Shown one piece after another: positions 1-8,864 of a stretch of 37,661 bases of DNA. The notes below the pieces were generated by a model. The model searched no databases. It was not told where the DNA came from and saw only the letters and a program-made list of their open reading frames with translations. The position numbers and the translations under genes are program-made. The stretch spans positions 1-37,661 of the forward strand of contig JAEURC010000001.1 in the NCBI GenBank assembly GCA_016789025.1, in the 5' to 3' direction. The stretch is from Anaerolineales bacterium. Its GTDB lineage: Bacteria > Chloroflexota > Anaerolineae > Anaerolineales > Villigracilaceae. Position 1 is the stretch's first letter, and the number at the start of each line of letters is the position of its first letter.

Positions 1-121
1 CCCGCCGAGGGGTTGATCACGCTGTAAGACAAGAGCAAAAAGAAAACCTTTGTGTGCCTTTGTGCCCTTTGTGGTTACATTTTCTCCAGAAATGGGATAA
101 CCATAATTTTGTAAGGTCAAA
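1..121. other. Window edge and leader upstream of copB
   Basis: The first 27 bases can be read on the plus strand as the last eight codons of an upstream gene ending in TAA (PAEGLITL-stop), but this is too short to identify. Bases 49-76 hold imperfect direct repeats of the type CCTTTGTG, the kind of low-complexity repeat seen elsewhere in the window. An AAGG at about 113-116 lies just before the copB start. No clear promoter is visible. Confidence 0.35.
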
Positions 122-2278
122 ATGACAGACTCTCACTCCAAACACGAACATCATGACCATTCTCAAATGGAACATGACGCTCACCCCAAACCTCCAGCGG
201 ACACACACGCTGACCACATGACTCACACTGCCGCGCCAGCATCGCAGCATGACATGCACACTGGACATGCCGCGCATGAAATGGGCAATGCAGATGAACA
301 CGCAGGTCACATAGACCACAGCGGGCATGAGGACATGTTCCGCAAGCGGTTCTGGATTTCGTTGGCGCTGAGCATTCCCGTTTTGCTCTATACGCCCATG
401 CTCCAGATGTGGTTCGGGTTCAGGATGCCCGAATTCATGGGCAGTCAGTGGGTGGCGGCTCTGTTTGCCGTGATCGTGTTTGTCTATGGCGGCGTGCCGT
501 TCATTCAAATGGCTGTCCCTGAGATTCGCAACCGCCAGCCTGGCATGATGTTGTTGATCTCGCTGGCGATTTCAGTCTCATTTGTGTACAGCCTCGCCGC
601 GTTGTTCTTCAACTTAGGTGAAGGCTTCTTCTGGGAATTGGTCACGCTGATTGACATCATGCTCTTGGGACATTGGATCGAAATGCGAAGCGTCCGTCAG
701 GCTTCAGGCGCGTTGAACGCGTTGGCAAAGTTGATGCCCGACACCGCCGAACACATCATGCCCGATGGAAGCATTCACACAATGCCAGTCTCTTCGTTGA
801 AGTTGAACGACCTCGTGCTTGTCCGCCCTGGGGCGAGTGTCCCTGCTGATGGTGTGGTGGCAGACGGCGAGTCCGATGTGAACGAAGCGATGATCACGGG
901 CGAATCGCTGCCCGTGAAAAAAATTGTCGGCGCGAAAGTGATCGCGGGCAGTATCAACCAAGATGGAAGCCTGCGCGTCCGCGTGTCCGCTATCGGTGAA
1001 CAAACCGCGTTGGCTGGCATCATGCGTTTGGTCCGCGACGCGCAACAAAGTAAATCGAACACACAAATATTAGCCGATAAAGCCGCGGGCTGGCTTTTTT
1101 ATCTTGCCATCGGCGTTGCCGCGCTTACTGCCATTCTATGGACGATTGTATTGGGCTTCGACCTCTTCACGTTGGAGCGCGTCGTAACGGTGTTGGTGAT
1201 CGCGTGTCCGCACGCGCTGGGGCTGGCTGTCCCTTTGGTTGTGGCGATCAGCACCACGTCCGCGGCGCAGAACGGGATTTTAGTCCGCAACCGTTTGGCG
1301 CTCGAAGCCGCGCGCGAAATTGACGTGGTGATCTTCGATAAGACTGGCACGCTCACGAAAGGCGAGCAGGGCGTGGTGACTGTCAAAACAAATGGCGTGG
1401 ATGAAAACCACGCTCTCGCCCTGACCGCGGCTGTTGAGGCGGACTCGGAGCATATCATCGCCCGCGCGATCCGTTCTGCGGCGAAAGAGAAAAATTTGCA
1501 TCTGCCAGTCGTAACTGATTTTGAAGCCATCAAAGGACGCGGCATCCGCGCCAAACACAACGGGAAGGATTTGTGGGTGGGCGGTCCGCGTTTGTTGGAA
1601 CTGCTCAACATTCAGCCTGATTCGGGATTTTCAGAATTCGCTTCTTCCTCAGGGACAAAGGGTCAGACCGTCGTCTACCTGATCGTTGACGGGAAGATTT
1701 TCGCGGCGCTCGCCTTGGCAGATGTGATTCGACCTGAAAGTTATTCGGCGATTCAAAAACTCAATGAAATGAATGTGCAAGTCGCCATGCTGACGGGCGA
1801 CAGCAAAGATGTCGCCAAAGCCGTCGCCGATGAACTTGGAATCAAATTGTATTTTGCGGAAGTGTTGCCCGAACACAAAGACGAAAAAGTGATCGAACTT
1901 CAGAAACAAGGAAAGAAAGTCGCCATGGTTGGCGATGGCGTCAACGATGCGCCTGCCCTCACCCGTGCCGACGTAGGCATTGCAATCGGAAGCGGCACCG
2001 ATGTGGCTGTCGAATCAGCAGGGATCATCTTGGTGAAGAGCAATCCGCTGGATGTGGTCAAGATCTTCAAACTGAGCCGCGCCAGTTACAGCAAAATGAT
2101 CCAGAATCTGATCTGGGCTTCGGGATACAACATTGTCGCGTTGCCGTTAGCCGCTGGTGTTCTTGCCTCGGCTGGGATATTACTTTCACCAGCCGTAGGC
2201 GCGTTATTGATGTCGGTGAGTACAATTGTTGTGGCAATTAATGCTCAATTATTGCGGCGTGTGGATTTGTCGCAATAA
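122..2278 (+). CDS. copB: CopB-like P1B-type heavy-metal ATPase (CPH type)
   Basis: Integral membrane P-type ATPase that exports copper or a related soft metal at the expense of ATP. The 718-residue product has the full P1B core: TGES (259-262) in the actuator domain, the membrane motif CPH (362-364), DKTGT with the phosphorylated D406, and GDGVND (604-609). CPH rather than CPC is the mark of CopB/P1B-3 pumps, which are usually linked to Cu(II) or Ag. The first 70 residues are rich in His and Met (HxxH clusters) and replace the CxxC heavy-metal domain, which is also typical of CopB. About eight membrane spans are expected. It heads a plus-strand metal module with a YHS protein and CopA. The family is certain; the exact metal is inferred. 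Confidence 0.93.
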   Translation: MTDSHSKHEHHDHSQMEHDAHPKPPADTHADHMTHTAAPASQHDMHTGHAAHEMGNADEHAGHIDHSGHEDMFRKRFWISLALSIPVLLYTPMLQMWFGFRMPEFMGSQWVAALFAVIVFVYGGVPFIQMAVPEIRNRQPGMMLLISLAISVSFVYSLAALFFNLGEGFFWELVTLIDIMLLGHWIEMRSVRQASGALNALAKLMPDTAEHIMPDGSIHTMPVSSLKLNDLVLVRPGASVPADGVVADGESDVNEAMITGESLPVKKIVGAKVIAGSINQDGSLRVRVSAIGEQTALAGIMRLVRDAQQSKSNTQILADKAAGWLFYLAIGVAALTAILWTIVLGFDLFTLERVVTVLVIACPHALGLAVPLVVAISTTSAAQNGILVRNRLALEAAREIDVVIFDKTGTLTKGEQGVVTVKTNGVDENHALALTAAVEADSEHIIARAIRSAAKEKNLHLPVVTDFEAIKGRGIRAKHNGKDLWVGGPRLLELLNIQPDSGFSEFASSSGTKGQTVVYLIVDGKIFAALALADVIRPESYSAIQKLNEMNVQVAMLTGDSKDVAKAVADELGIKLYFAEVLPEHKDEKVIELQKQGKKVAMVGDGVNDAPALTRADVGIAIGSGTDVAVESAGIILVKSNPLDVVKIFKLSRASYSKMIQNLIWASGYNIVALPLAAGVLASAGILLSPAVGALLMSVSTIVVAINAQLLRRVDLSQ

Positions 2279-2292
2279 CCTACCTTAACCGT

Positions 2293-2360
2293 GTCACCCT
2301 GAGCGACAGCGAAGGGTCTCTTGTACCGAGACGGAGATTCTTCGCTCCGCTCAGAATGAC
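2293..2360. repeat. Palindromic dispersed element (GTCACCCTGAGCG type)
   Basis: The 68 bases fold back on themselves. The left end GTCACCCTGAGCG pairs with the right end CGCTCAGAATGAC with two mismatches, and AGCGAAGGGTCT pairs with AGATTCTTCGCT. It lies between copB and the YHS gene and could act as a hairpin in the transcript. Its core, CTGAGCG followed by CGAAGG, recurs at 17981-18001 and 28836-28859. Confidence 0.7.
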
Positions 2361-2431
2361 ATGCCTGATAGTTAAAAATTTCAAAGTGTAAAGTAAGTTA
2401 GAAAACAAAGTCTTATACAAGGAGATTCAAA

Positions 2432-2614
2432 ATGACAACAACGTATGTAGACCCCGTCTGCGGTATGGATGTAACCCCTGAAACAGCCGCCGCGACATCG
2501 GAATATAAAGGACAAACCTATTACTTCTGCGCGCCTGGTTGCAAGCGATCGTTTGACAAAGACCCTGAGAAATACATTGGCAAGAGTAAAGAAACACAAG
2601 GACACTCCTCATAG
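2432..2614 (+). CDS. YHS domain protein
   Basis: A 60-residue stand-alone YHS domain (TRASH-like metal-binding fold). The visible signature is DPVCGMDV near residue 7, then [16 protein letters not shown], giving the conserved Cys residues and the F-x-x-x-P pattern of the family. Such domains often accompany copper ATPases and are thought to bind or hand over soft metals. An AAGGAG ribosome site lies about eight bases upstream of the ATG, which fixes the start. It is placed between two copper-type ATPases, with only 25 bases to copA, so co-transcription is likely. Its exact role (metallochaperone or sensor) is inferred. Confidence 0.9.
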   Translation: MTTTYVDPVCGMDVTPETAAATSEYKGQTYYFCAPGCKRSFDKDPEKYIGKSKETQGHSS

Positions 2615-2639
2615 ACTGAACAACAAATTCTGGAAAATT

Positions 2640-5156
2640 ATGTCTGATACAAAACAACTCACACTCCCCATCACGGGCATGACCTGTGCGAACTGCGTCG
2701 CAACGGTCGAGCGTAATCTCAAAAAACTCGATGGCGTGAATTCGGCGGTTGTCAATCTCTCGTCCGAACGCGCCACCGTAGATTTTGATTCTGGCAAACT
2801 TGGAATCACCGACATGATCGCGCGCGTCAATCGCGCGGGCTATGGCGTGGCGACAGGCGACGCGGAGATCATCATCAAGCGTTTGTCCGATGACAACGAC
2901 GCCCGACGCCTTGAAAAAACTCTCGCCAGCCTCGAAGGCGTGCTCGAAGCGCAAGTTAACTATGCCAGTGAAAAAGCGCGTGTGCGTTATGTGCCGACGG
3001 TGGTGAGTCAGGCCGAGATACGCGCGGCAGTTTCACGGTCGGGGTTTGAAGCGGTTGAGTTAGGCGGTGAAGCGGAAGATGCTGAAGCCGTCGCGCGCGA
3101 ACGCGAGATTCAGGAACAGCGTCGTTTGTTCATTATCGGTTTGATCTTCACTGTTCCTTTATTTGTTTTTTCCATGTTGCGCGATTTCAACATCCTCGGA
3201 CACTGGGCGCATGATGCGTGGGTAAACATTACGATGATGCTCGTTGCCGCGCCTGTTCAGTTCTATGTCGGCTGGCAATATTATGTCGGCGCGTATAAGT
3301 CATTGCGAAACGGCTCGGCAAACATGGATGTGCTTATCGCGATGGGTTCGTCGGTGGCGTACATTTATTCGGTGTTCATTACATTCGGCGCGATTACTGG
3401 GCATGTATATTTTGAGACCGCCGCGGTCATCATCACATTGATTCGACTCGGCAAATTTTTGGAAGCGCGCGCAAAGGGACGCACGTCCGAAGCGATCAAA
3501 AAGTTGATGGGACTCCGCGCCAAAACCGCTCGAGTCATCCGCGACGGGGAGGAGGCTTCAGTTTCCATTGACGATGTGCGCGTCGGCGACATTGTTCTCG
3601 TCAAGCCTGGTGAAACGATTCCCGTAGATGGCGTGGTGATCGAAGGCAGATCCAGTGTGGACGAATCCATGCTGACGGGCGAATCGCTTCCCGTTGAAAA
3701 GAAACAAGGCGACCCGATCATCGGCGCGACGTTGAACAAACTCGGCGCGTTGAAATTCGAAGCGACGAAAGTCGGCAAAGAGACCGCGCTCGCGCGAATC
3801 ATCAAACTGGTGGAAGATGCGCAAGGGAGCAAGGCTCCGATTCAAAAATTAGCCGATCAAGTCTCGGCTGTGTTTGTTCCTGTTGTGATTGGCATCGCTT
3901 TACTCACATTTGCCGTTTGGTATTTCGTCGTTCCGCAATTTACCAATTACCAATTTGCCGATTCTCCATTCACCACTGCGTTGATCAACATGGTTGCCGT
4001 TCTCGTCATTGCCTGTCCATGCGCGATGGGACTCGCCACGCCAACGGCTGTGATGGTCGGAACTGGCAAAGGCGCGGAGCTGGGCGTGTTGTTCAAAAAC
4101 AGCGAAGCGCTCGAACGTGCGGGTAAAGTGAATGTCGTTGTGTTGGATAAAACAGGAACGATCACGAAGGGACAACCTGCGGTGACGGACATAGTGATCA
4201 GTGATCAGTTATCAGTGAATAGTCTCAAGTCTCCAGTCTCTAATCACCAATTACAAATTACTGAGAACGAACTCCTCCGCCTTGCCGCTAGTGTTGAAAA
4301 GGGAAGCGAACATCCGCTTGGCGAGGCGATCTGGGCGGAGGCGACTGCTCGGGGTTTGAGTTTGGGCGAAGTGGCTGGGTTTGCGGCAGAGGCTGGGCAT
4401 GGCGTGCAGGCTGAAGTGGAGGGAAGAAGCGTTGCCGTGGGCAATATCCGCATGATGAACGCGCGCGGCTTTTCCTTGAACGGACTCGAATCCGAAGTGT
4501 CGCGTTTGCAATCCGAAGCGAAGACCGCGATGTTGGTTGCGATTGATGGTAATGTGGCGGGCGTGATCGCTGTTGCAGACACAATTAAAGAGTCGTCGAA
4601 AGACGCGATTGCCGATCTGCATCGCATGGGCTTGAAAGTCGCGATGATCACAGGCGATAATCAAAAGACGGCAGAGGCAATCGCGAAACAAGTTGGAATT
4701 GATACAGTTCTTGCTGAGGTCTTGCCTGAAGGAAAATCATCCGAGGTGAAAAGTCTCCAGTCTCCAGTCTCCAATTCTCTAATCTCAAATTCTCCGCGTG
4801 CGAATTACCAATTACCAATTACCAACATCGTCGCAATGGTCGGAGACGGAATCAACGACGCCCCCGCGCTCGCCCAAGCGGATGTTGGAATCGCCATCGG
4901 CACTGGAACCGACGTTGCCATCGCCGCCGCGCCTGTGACGTTGATGAGCGGCGACCTGCGCGGCGTGGCGCGAGCGATCTCGCTTTCACGCAAGACACTT
5001 TCGACGATCAAACAAAATTTATTCTGGGCGTTTTTCTACAACGTGATCCTGATCCCCGCCGCTGCACTGGGCTGGTTGAACCCCATGCTCGCCGCTGGCG
5101 CGATGGCGTTCAGCAGTGTGTTCGTGGTGACGAATAGTTTGAGGTTGCGAAGGTAG
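2640..5156 (+). CDS. copA: CopA-like Cu(I) P-type ATPase
   Basis: Copper-translocating P1B-1 ATPase of about 838 residues. An N-terminal HMA domain carries GMTCANC (Cys16, Cys19). A second HMA-like domain (about 75-145) has lost its CxxC. The core shows CPC (459-461), DKTGT (D503) and GDGIND (735-740). The start at 2640 puts the HMA domain right at the N-terminus as in relatives; an upstream in-frame ATG at 2553 would overlap the YHS gene and adds nothing recognisable. The coding sequence is interrupted in frame by stretches of heptanucleotide repeats (3936-3957, 4194-4263, 4753-4825). These encode Ser/Gln/Asn-rich loops containing SPVSN in the cytoplasmic P/N domain, just after DKTGT and just before GDGIND. 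The pump core seems intact, so it is probably functional. Confidence 0.94.
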   Translation: MSDTKQLTLPITGMTCANCVATVERNLKKLDGVNSAVVNLSSERATVDFDSGKLGITDMIARVNRAGYGVATGDAEIIIKRLSDDNDARRLEKTLASLEGVLEAQVNYASEKARVRYVPTVVSQAEIRAAVSRSGFEAVELGGEAEDAEAVAREREIQEQRRLFIIGLIFTVPLFVFSMLRDFNILGHWAHDAWVNITMMLVAAPVQFYVGWQYYVGAYKSLRNGSANMDVLIAMGSSVAYIYSVFITFGAITGHVYFETAAVIITLIRLGKFLEARAKGRTSEAIKKLMGLRAKTARVIRDGEEASVSIDDVRVGDIVLVKPGETIPVDGVVIEGRSSVDESMLTGESLPVEKKQGDPIIGATLNKLGALKFEATKVGKETALARIIKLVEDAQGSKAPIQKLADQVSAVFVPVVIGIALLTFAVWYFVVPQFTNYQFADSPFTTALINMVAVLVIACPCAMGLATPTAVMVGTGKGAELGVLFKNSEALERAGKVNVVVLDKTGTITKGQPAVTDIVISDQLSVNSLKSPVSNHQLQITENELLRLAASVEKGSEHPLGEAIWAEATARGLSLGEVAGFAAEAGHGVQAEVEGRSVAVGNIRMMNARGFSLNGLESEVSRLQSEAKTAMLVAIDGNVAGVIAVADTIKESSKDAIADLHRMGLKVAMITGDNQKTAEAIAKQVGIDTVLAEVLPEGKSSEVKSLQSPVSNSLISNSPRANYQLPITNIVAMVGDGINDAPALAQADVGIAIGTGTDVAIAAAPVTLMSGDLRGVARAISLSRKTLSTIKQNLFWAFFYNVILIPAAALGWLNPMLAAGAMAFSSVFVVTNSLRLRR
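3936..3957. repeat. Short heptamer array inside copA
   Basis: Three near-identical seven-base units of the type CAATTTA/CCAATTA/CCAATTT lie inside the copA frame. They encode part of the segment [12 protein letters not shown] between two membrane spans. The unit matches the AATTACC heptamer of the larger arrays in the same gene. Confidence 0.55.
4194..4263. repeat. Degenerate heptamer array inside copA (about 10 units)
   Basis: Seventy bases read as ten consecutive seven-base units: GTGATCA twice, GTTATCA, GTGAATA, GTCTCAA, GTCTCCA, GTCTCTA, ATCACCA, ATTACAA and ATTACTG. They are translated in frame as part of copA, about 16 residues after the phosphorylation site. Relatives of CopA have a short loop there. 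Confidence 0.7.
4753..4825. repeat. Heptamer array inside copA (GTCTCCA and AATTACC units)
   Basis: Three perfect GTCTCCA units are followed by degenerate units (ATTCTCT, AATCTCA, AATTCTC), an eight-base spacer and three perfect AATTACC units. The array is translated and extends the loop between the EVLPEGK segment and GDGIND in copA by about 25 residues. Confidence 0.75.
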
Positions 5157-5249
5157 ACAGGTAAACAAGTACGCAAGTAGACAGGTAAACATGTGCGATC
5201 CATGTTTACCTGTTTTCATGTGTACGTGTCTACTTATCTCCGTGTATAC
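5151..5249. repeat. Octamer repeat array with 13-bp hairpin downstream of copA
   Basis: The bases read as eight-base units AGGTAGAC, AGGTAAAC, AAGTACGC, AAGTAGAC, AGGTAAAC, ATGTGCGA, then, after a change of direction, ATGTTTAC, CTGTTTTC, ATGTGTAC, GTGTCTAC, TTATCTCC and GTGTATAC. The copA stop codon (5154-5156) lies in the first unit. Arms 5181-5193 and 5201-5213 form a perfect 13-bp stem with a 7-base loop. It could act as a weak terminator or RNA stabiliser, although no long T-run follows. Confidence 0.65.
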
Positions 5250-5256
5250 TTCCCCA

Positions 5257-5640
5257 ATGCCTAAATACTTTACCCTCTCCGAAGCCAATGAAGCCTTGAA
5301 AATCGTCCGCCCGTTGATGGATGACGTGATGCGAATCCGCCAGCGGATTCTTGCCAACCAACCCGAGATTTGGTCTGCGGTGGAAAAGTCCGCAGGGAAT
5401 GGCGGCAATCCCACGTTGAGCAAGATGGTGATCGAGTTTGAGAAATTCGACGCGTTGATCCACAAGATCCAAGATACAGGCGCGGAGATCAAGGATATCA
5501 ATATCGGCTTGCTTGATTTCTCCGCGTTGAAAGACGGGCGCGAAGTGTATTTGTGCTGGCAACATGGAGAGGGTGACATTGCTTTTTGGCACGAGATCGA
5601 AGACGGATATGCAGGGCGGCAACCGATTCACTCGTTTTAG
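5257..5640 (+). CDS. DUF2203 family protein
   Basis: A 127-residue protein of the DUF2203 family. The recognisable part is the C-terminus, with GLLDFSALKDGREVYLCW followed by HGEGDIAFWHEIEDGYAGRQP, the family hallmark. The N-terminal half is mainly helical and charged (FTLSEANEALKIVRPLMDDV). No biochemical function is established. The start at 5257 (MPKYFTLSEA) matches the usual N-terminus; a start at 5191 would add 22 residues translated from the octamer repeat and is unlikely. No convincing ribosome site is visible upstream because the repeat array runs up to the start. It is predicted cytosolic. Confidence 0.85.
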   Translation: MPKYFTLSEANEALKIVRPLMDDVMRIRQRILANQPEIWSAVEKSAGNGGNPTLSKMVIEFEKFDALIHKIQDTGAEIKDINIGLLDFSALKDGREVYLCWQHGEGDIAFWHEIEDGYAGRQPIHSF

Positions 5641-5641
5641 T

Positions 5642-5750
5642 AACTGATGTTACGCAATCCCGCCACAGAGACGCGGAGTCACAGAGAAAGACCAGGAAAT
5701 TTTCTCAGCGTCTCTGTGATGACTCTGCGGCAAAATGCGTAAGGTGAATT
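5642..5750. repeat. Dispersed element with TGCGTAA-type inverted ends (copy A)
   Basis: The ends AACTGATGTTACGCA (5642-5656) and TGCGTAAGGTGAATT (5736-5750) are imperfect inverted repeats (11 of 15 match). Inside lies a second, perfect 11-bp inverted pair, CACAGAGACGC (5664-5674) with GCGTCTCTGTG (5708-5718). Similar ends flank 16075-16192, and a half copy lies at 34162-34176. No open frame is inside, so it resembles a small non-autonomous element. Confidence 0.5.
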
Positions 5751-5812
5751 AGTAAGTTCGCGCGGTACAGCTGCATCCAAGTCAGGCACACCCATAATTA
5801 CATAGGAGAAAG

Positions 5813-6712
5813 ATGAATAGAAAAGGTCTTCTTTACGGCATCATCGCGTATGCGCTATGGGGATTCTTCCCGATCTATTGGAAGAATCTCCAAGATGTAC
5901 CTGCGATTGAATTACTTGGACATCGCATCGCCTGGTCTTTTTTGTTGCTGATCGTTGTGATCTTATTCATGAGTCGGTGGAATGATTTCCGTTCCGCCTT
6001 GAACGCGCGGACGCTCCGCATCTATTTCATCGCCGCAATCCTCATCGGCGTCAACTGGCTGGTATATGTGTGGGCGGTCAACGCGGGGTATATCCTTGAA
6101 ACGAGTTTGGGATACTTCATCAATCCGCTTTTGAGCGTGTTGATGGGTGTGATCTTCCTGCGCGAACGATTACGTTCCGCGCAATGGATTCCCGTCGCGC
6201 TTGCCGCGGTCGGTGTGGCATATCTCACGTTCGCGTATGGTCGCCCGCCATGGATCGCGCTTCTGCTTGCATTCACCTTTGGCTTTTACGGGCTGACGAA
6301 GAAACTCGCGCCGCTTGGCTCGGTGTTCGGTCTCACGCTCGAAACAGGGATACTCTTCCTGCCTGCGGTTATCTATCTCGGATGGGCAGAAGCCAACGGC
6401 AGCGCATCGTTTCTACATTCGGGAACAACTCCCGATCTGCTGATGATCGGCGCGGGCGTGGTGACGACCATTCCGCTGTTGCTGTTTGCCTCCGCCGCGA
6501 AGCAGATTCCGCTTTCGATGATCGGCATCCTGCAATATCTCGCGCCGACGATCCAATTCCTCATCGGTGTCCTCGTCTACAAAGAACCGTTCGACCAATC
6601 ACGGCTGATCGGTTTCAGCATCGTCTGGCTCGCGTTGGTTATCTTTTGGGTCGAGAATTATGTCGCCAGCCGCGAATCGATGGCTCCGCTTCCTGCCTTG
6701 AGTGAAAAATAG
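5813..6712 (+). CDS. rarD: RarD/EamA-family permease
   Basis: A 299-residue polytopic membrane protein of the drug/metabolite transporter superfamily, RarD subgroup. The N-terminus GLLYGIIAYALWGFFPIYWK and the internal VYVWAVNAGYILETSLGYF and FINPLLSVLMGVIFLRERL are typical RarD segments. About ten hydrophobic spans form two EamA repeats. RarD was named for chloramphenicol sensitivity, and the natural substrate is not known. A GGAG ribosome site lies seven bases before the ATG. It has its own leader after the repeat element and does not appear to be in an operon with its neighbours. Confidence 0.92.
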   Translation: MNRKGLLYGIIAYALWGFFPIYWKNLQDVPAIELLGHRIAWSFLLLIVVILFMSRWNDFRSALNARTLRIYFIAAILIGVNWLVYVWAVNAGYILETSLGYFINPLLSVLMGVIFLRERLRSAQWIPVALAAVGVAYLTFAYGRPPWIALLLAFTFGFYGLTKKLAPLGSVFGLTLETGILFLPAVIYLGWAEANGSASFLHSGTTPDLLMIGAGVVTTIPLLLFASAAKQIPLSMIGILQYLAPTIQFLIGVLVYKEPFDQSRLIGFSIVWLALVIFWVENYVASRESMAPLPALSEK

Positions 6713-6803
6713 ACATACTGTAGGGGGTAAGTTGAATTGTGGAAGCCCTTCGAGTTTAACGATAAAATCGCCGTGATATACTGCGTGAGGAGGCTTCAGG
6801 CAC

Positions 6804-8861
6804 GTGAATTTCATTCGCTTTCGACAATTCTTCAGCCCTCTCTTTGGAACTGATCGGCGTGAATTGACCGCGCGGCTGTTATATTCGATGATCTGGGCGG
6901 TTATTGTCATCGGCGCGATAATTCTTCTTTTCGATATACGCGAAAGGGGGGTATCTTTCGACGCAAGAATGAATATTATCTTCGCTTTACTGATCGAGCA
7001 ATTTCTTCTTCTTCTCATTTTGAGATTAGGATATGTGAATACCGCTACCAACATAGTCTTGATCTCGTTTTGGGGCGCGATGACCTACGGGGCATGGCAT
7101 TCAGATGGCGTGCATGATCTGGCGATTTACGTATACATGCTCATTATTCTTATTGCCGCCTTGTTGGCAGATTGGCGAATTCCCATTTTCGTTGCCATCA
7201 TAAGCATAGTTGCTATTTGGGGCATGGCGATCGCCGAACTGCGCGGAGATTTGGTTCCGCAAATTGATTCAACGGTTAGTCGCGCTCGTGATTTGACCGC
7301 GATCTTTATCTTCCTGGTCCTTCTAATCTTTTTATTGATCAAAATCCTGCGCGACGATCATGAAAAAAATCAACAAGATTTCGCAGGCAGGTTGCATGCT
7401 GAAAAGGCATTACACGAGGGCGAGGAACGATTTCGCAGAATTTTTCAAGCCAGCCCGATTGCGATCGTTCTGACTAGCCTCAATGAAGGGCGGTTACTTG
7501 ACGCTAATGAAGCGTATTGGCAGTTAACTGGTTTTACTCCAGACCAGGCATTGGGGCGTACCTCTGTTGAATTGGGGATTCGGGAGGATGAATCTCTGCG
7601 GGAAAAATTTGTTACAAAATTGCGCGAGGAGAAAACCACCCACAATCCCGTGTATGAATTTGTTTCTGCCACAGGCGAAAAGAAGATCACAGACGCGTAC
7701 TATGATTTGATCGAATTCGATAATAAACCAGCGATTCTCTCCCTGTTTCTGGATGTCACAAGGCAAAGACAGGCTCAAGATGCCCTCTTTCGAAGCGAGC
7801 GCCGCATGCGCGCCATGTTCGAAGCGATTCCCGATATGCTCTTTGAGTTAAAGAGTGACGGAACGATTTTGCAATTTGTCCCCTCTGCGTTGTTCGAGCC
7901 GCTTATGCCGCCTGAGGAATTTCTTGGCAAAAAAGTGGCGGAAGTGCTCCCGCCGCTCGCCGAACAGACGGCATTTGCCATTGCGCGCGCATTGGAATCG
8001 GGCCAGGTGAATGCCTTTGAGTATCAGATGCCGCAGAGTGGGGAACGCAAAACATTCGAAGCCCGAATTGTATCCATTGACGCCGATACCGTCATCGCGA
8101 TGATTCGGGATGTGTCCCTGGTCAAATGGATAGCCATCGAACGCGAAAAACTGATCAACGAACTGGAAGCAAAGAATGCGGAACTGGAACGGTTTGTGTA
8201 TACCGTCTCGCATGATTTAAAATCGCCGCTGGTTACCATTGTAGGCTTTTTGGGGTATCTCGAGGAAGATCTTAAGCGTGGCGATGCGGATGTGCTGCGG
8301 AAAGACATTCAGCGTATCTATCTCGCCGCGTACAAAATGCAAGACCTGTTGAAGGACCTTCTGGAACTCTCGCGTGTTGGAAGGGCTATGAATCCTCCGC
8401 AACTGGTTTCATTTGGAGAACTTGCCAAAGAAGCGCTCGAGTTAACCGAAGGAAGACTTCAGGAACGCGGCGTGCGAACTGTGATTCAGCCCGACCTTCC
8501 GATTGTGCACGGCGACCGTCAACGTTTATTAGAACTATTGCAGAACCTGATTGACAACTCCGCCAAGTATATGGGCGATCAGATCGATCCGATGATTGAA
8601 ATTGGGCAGGCTGGGCGCGAAGGGGAGAAGCCGATACTGTTTGTCCGAGATAATGGAATAGGCATTGCGCCGGAATATCATGAAAAAATTTTCGGCTTGT
8701 TCAATAAACTCAACCCAGACGCGGAAGGGACCGGTGTGGGGCTGGCGCTCGTAAAACGGATCGTCGATTTTCATGGCGGTAGATTGTGGGTCGAGAGCGA
8801 GATGGGAAACGGCGCCGCATTCTACTTTACGCTTCCTACCCAGCCCGAGGCTGAAGCCTGA
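6804..8861 (+). CDS. Membrane sensor histidine kinase with two PAS domains
   Basis: A 685-residue hybrid-free sensor kinase. Residues about 20-190 hold six hydrophobic spans, followed by a PAS/PAC pair (about 205-320, with FRRIFQASPIAIVLTSL) and a second PAS (about 330-440, with MRAMFEAIPDMLFELKSDG). A short coiled coil then leads to the HisKA box SHDLKSP (phospho-acceptor H470) and a HATPase domain with NLIDNSAKY, DNGIGIAPEY and GTGVGLALVKRI. Translation starts at a GTG with GAGGAGG upstream. It is separated by three bases from a second kinase with a near-identical catalytic half, so the two are probably co-transcribed. No response regulator is present in the window. The signal is unknown. 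Confidence 0.93.
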   Translation: MNFIRFRQFFSPLFGTDRRELTARLLYSMIWAVIVIGAIILLFDIRERGVSFDARMNIIFALLIEQFLLLLILRLGYVNTATNIVLISFWGAMTYGAWHSDGVHDLAIYVYMLIILIAALLADWRIPIFVAIISIVAIWGMAIAELRGDLVPQIDSTVSRARDLTAIFIFLVLLIFLLIKILRDDHEKNQQDFAGRLHAEKALHEGEERFRRIFQASPIAIVLTSLNEGRLLDANEAYWQLTGFTPDQALGRTSVELGIREDESLREKFVTKLREEKTTHNPVYEFVSATGEKKITDAYYDLIEFDNKPAILSLFLDVTRQRQAQDALFRSERRMRAMFEAIPDMLFELKSDGTILQFVPSALFEPLMPPEEFLGKKVAEVLPPLAEQTAFAIARALESGQVNAFEYQMPQSGERKTFEARIVSIDADTVIAMIRDVSLVKWIAIEREKLINELEAKNAELERFVYTVSHDLKSPLVTIVGFLGYLEEDLKRGDADVLRKDIQRIYLAAYKMQDLLKDLLELSRVGRAMNPPQLVSFGELAKEALELTEGRLQERGVRTVIQPDLPIVHGDRQRLLELLQNLIDNSAKYMGDQIDPMIEIGQAGREGEKPILFVRDNGIGIAPEYHEKIFGLFNKLNPDAEGTGVGLALVKRIVDFHGGRLWVESEMGNGAAFYFTLPTQPEAEA

Positions 8862-8864
8862 CCT

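Noticed and set aside
2553..2639. Upstream ATG for copA at 2553
   Set aside because: It lies inside the YHS gene in another frame and adds a non-homologous basic stretch. MSDTKQL at 2640 gives the usual HMA N-terminus.
4805..5579. Minus-strand frames across the copA end and octamer array
   Set aside because: They cross the repeat array and DUF2203 in antisense and lack start signals.
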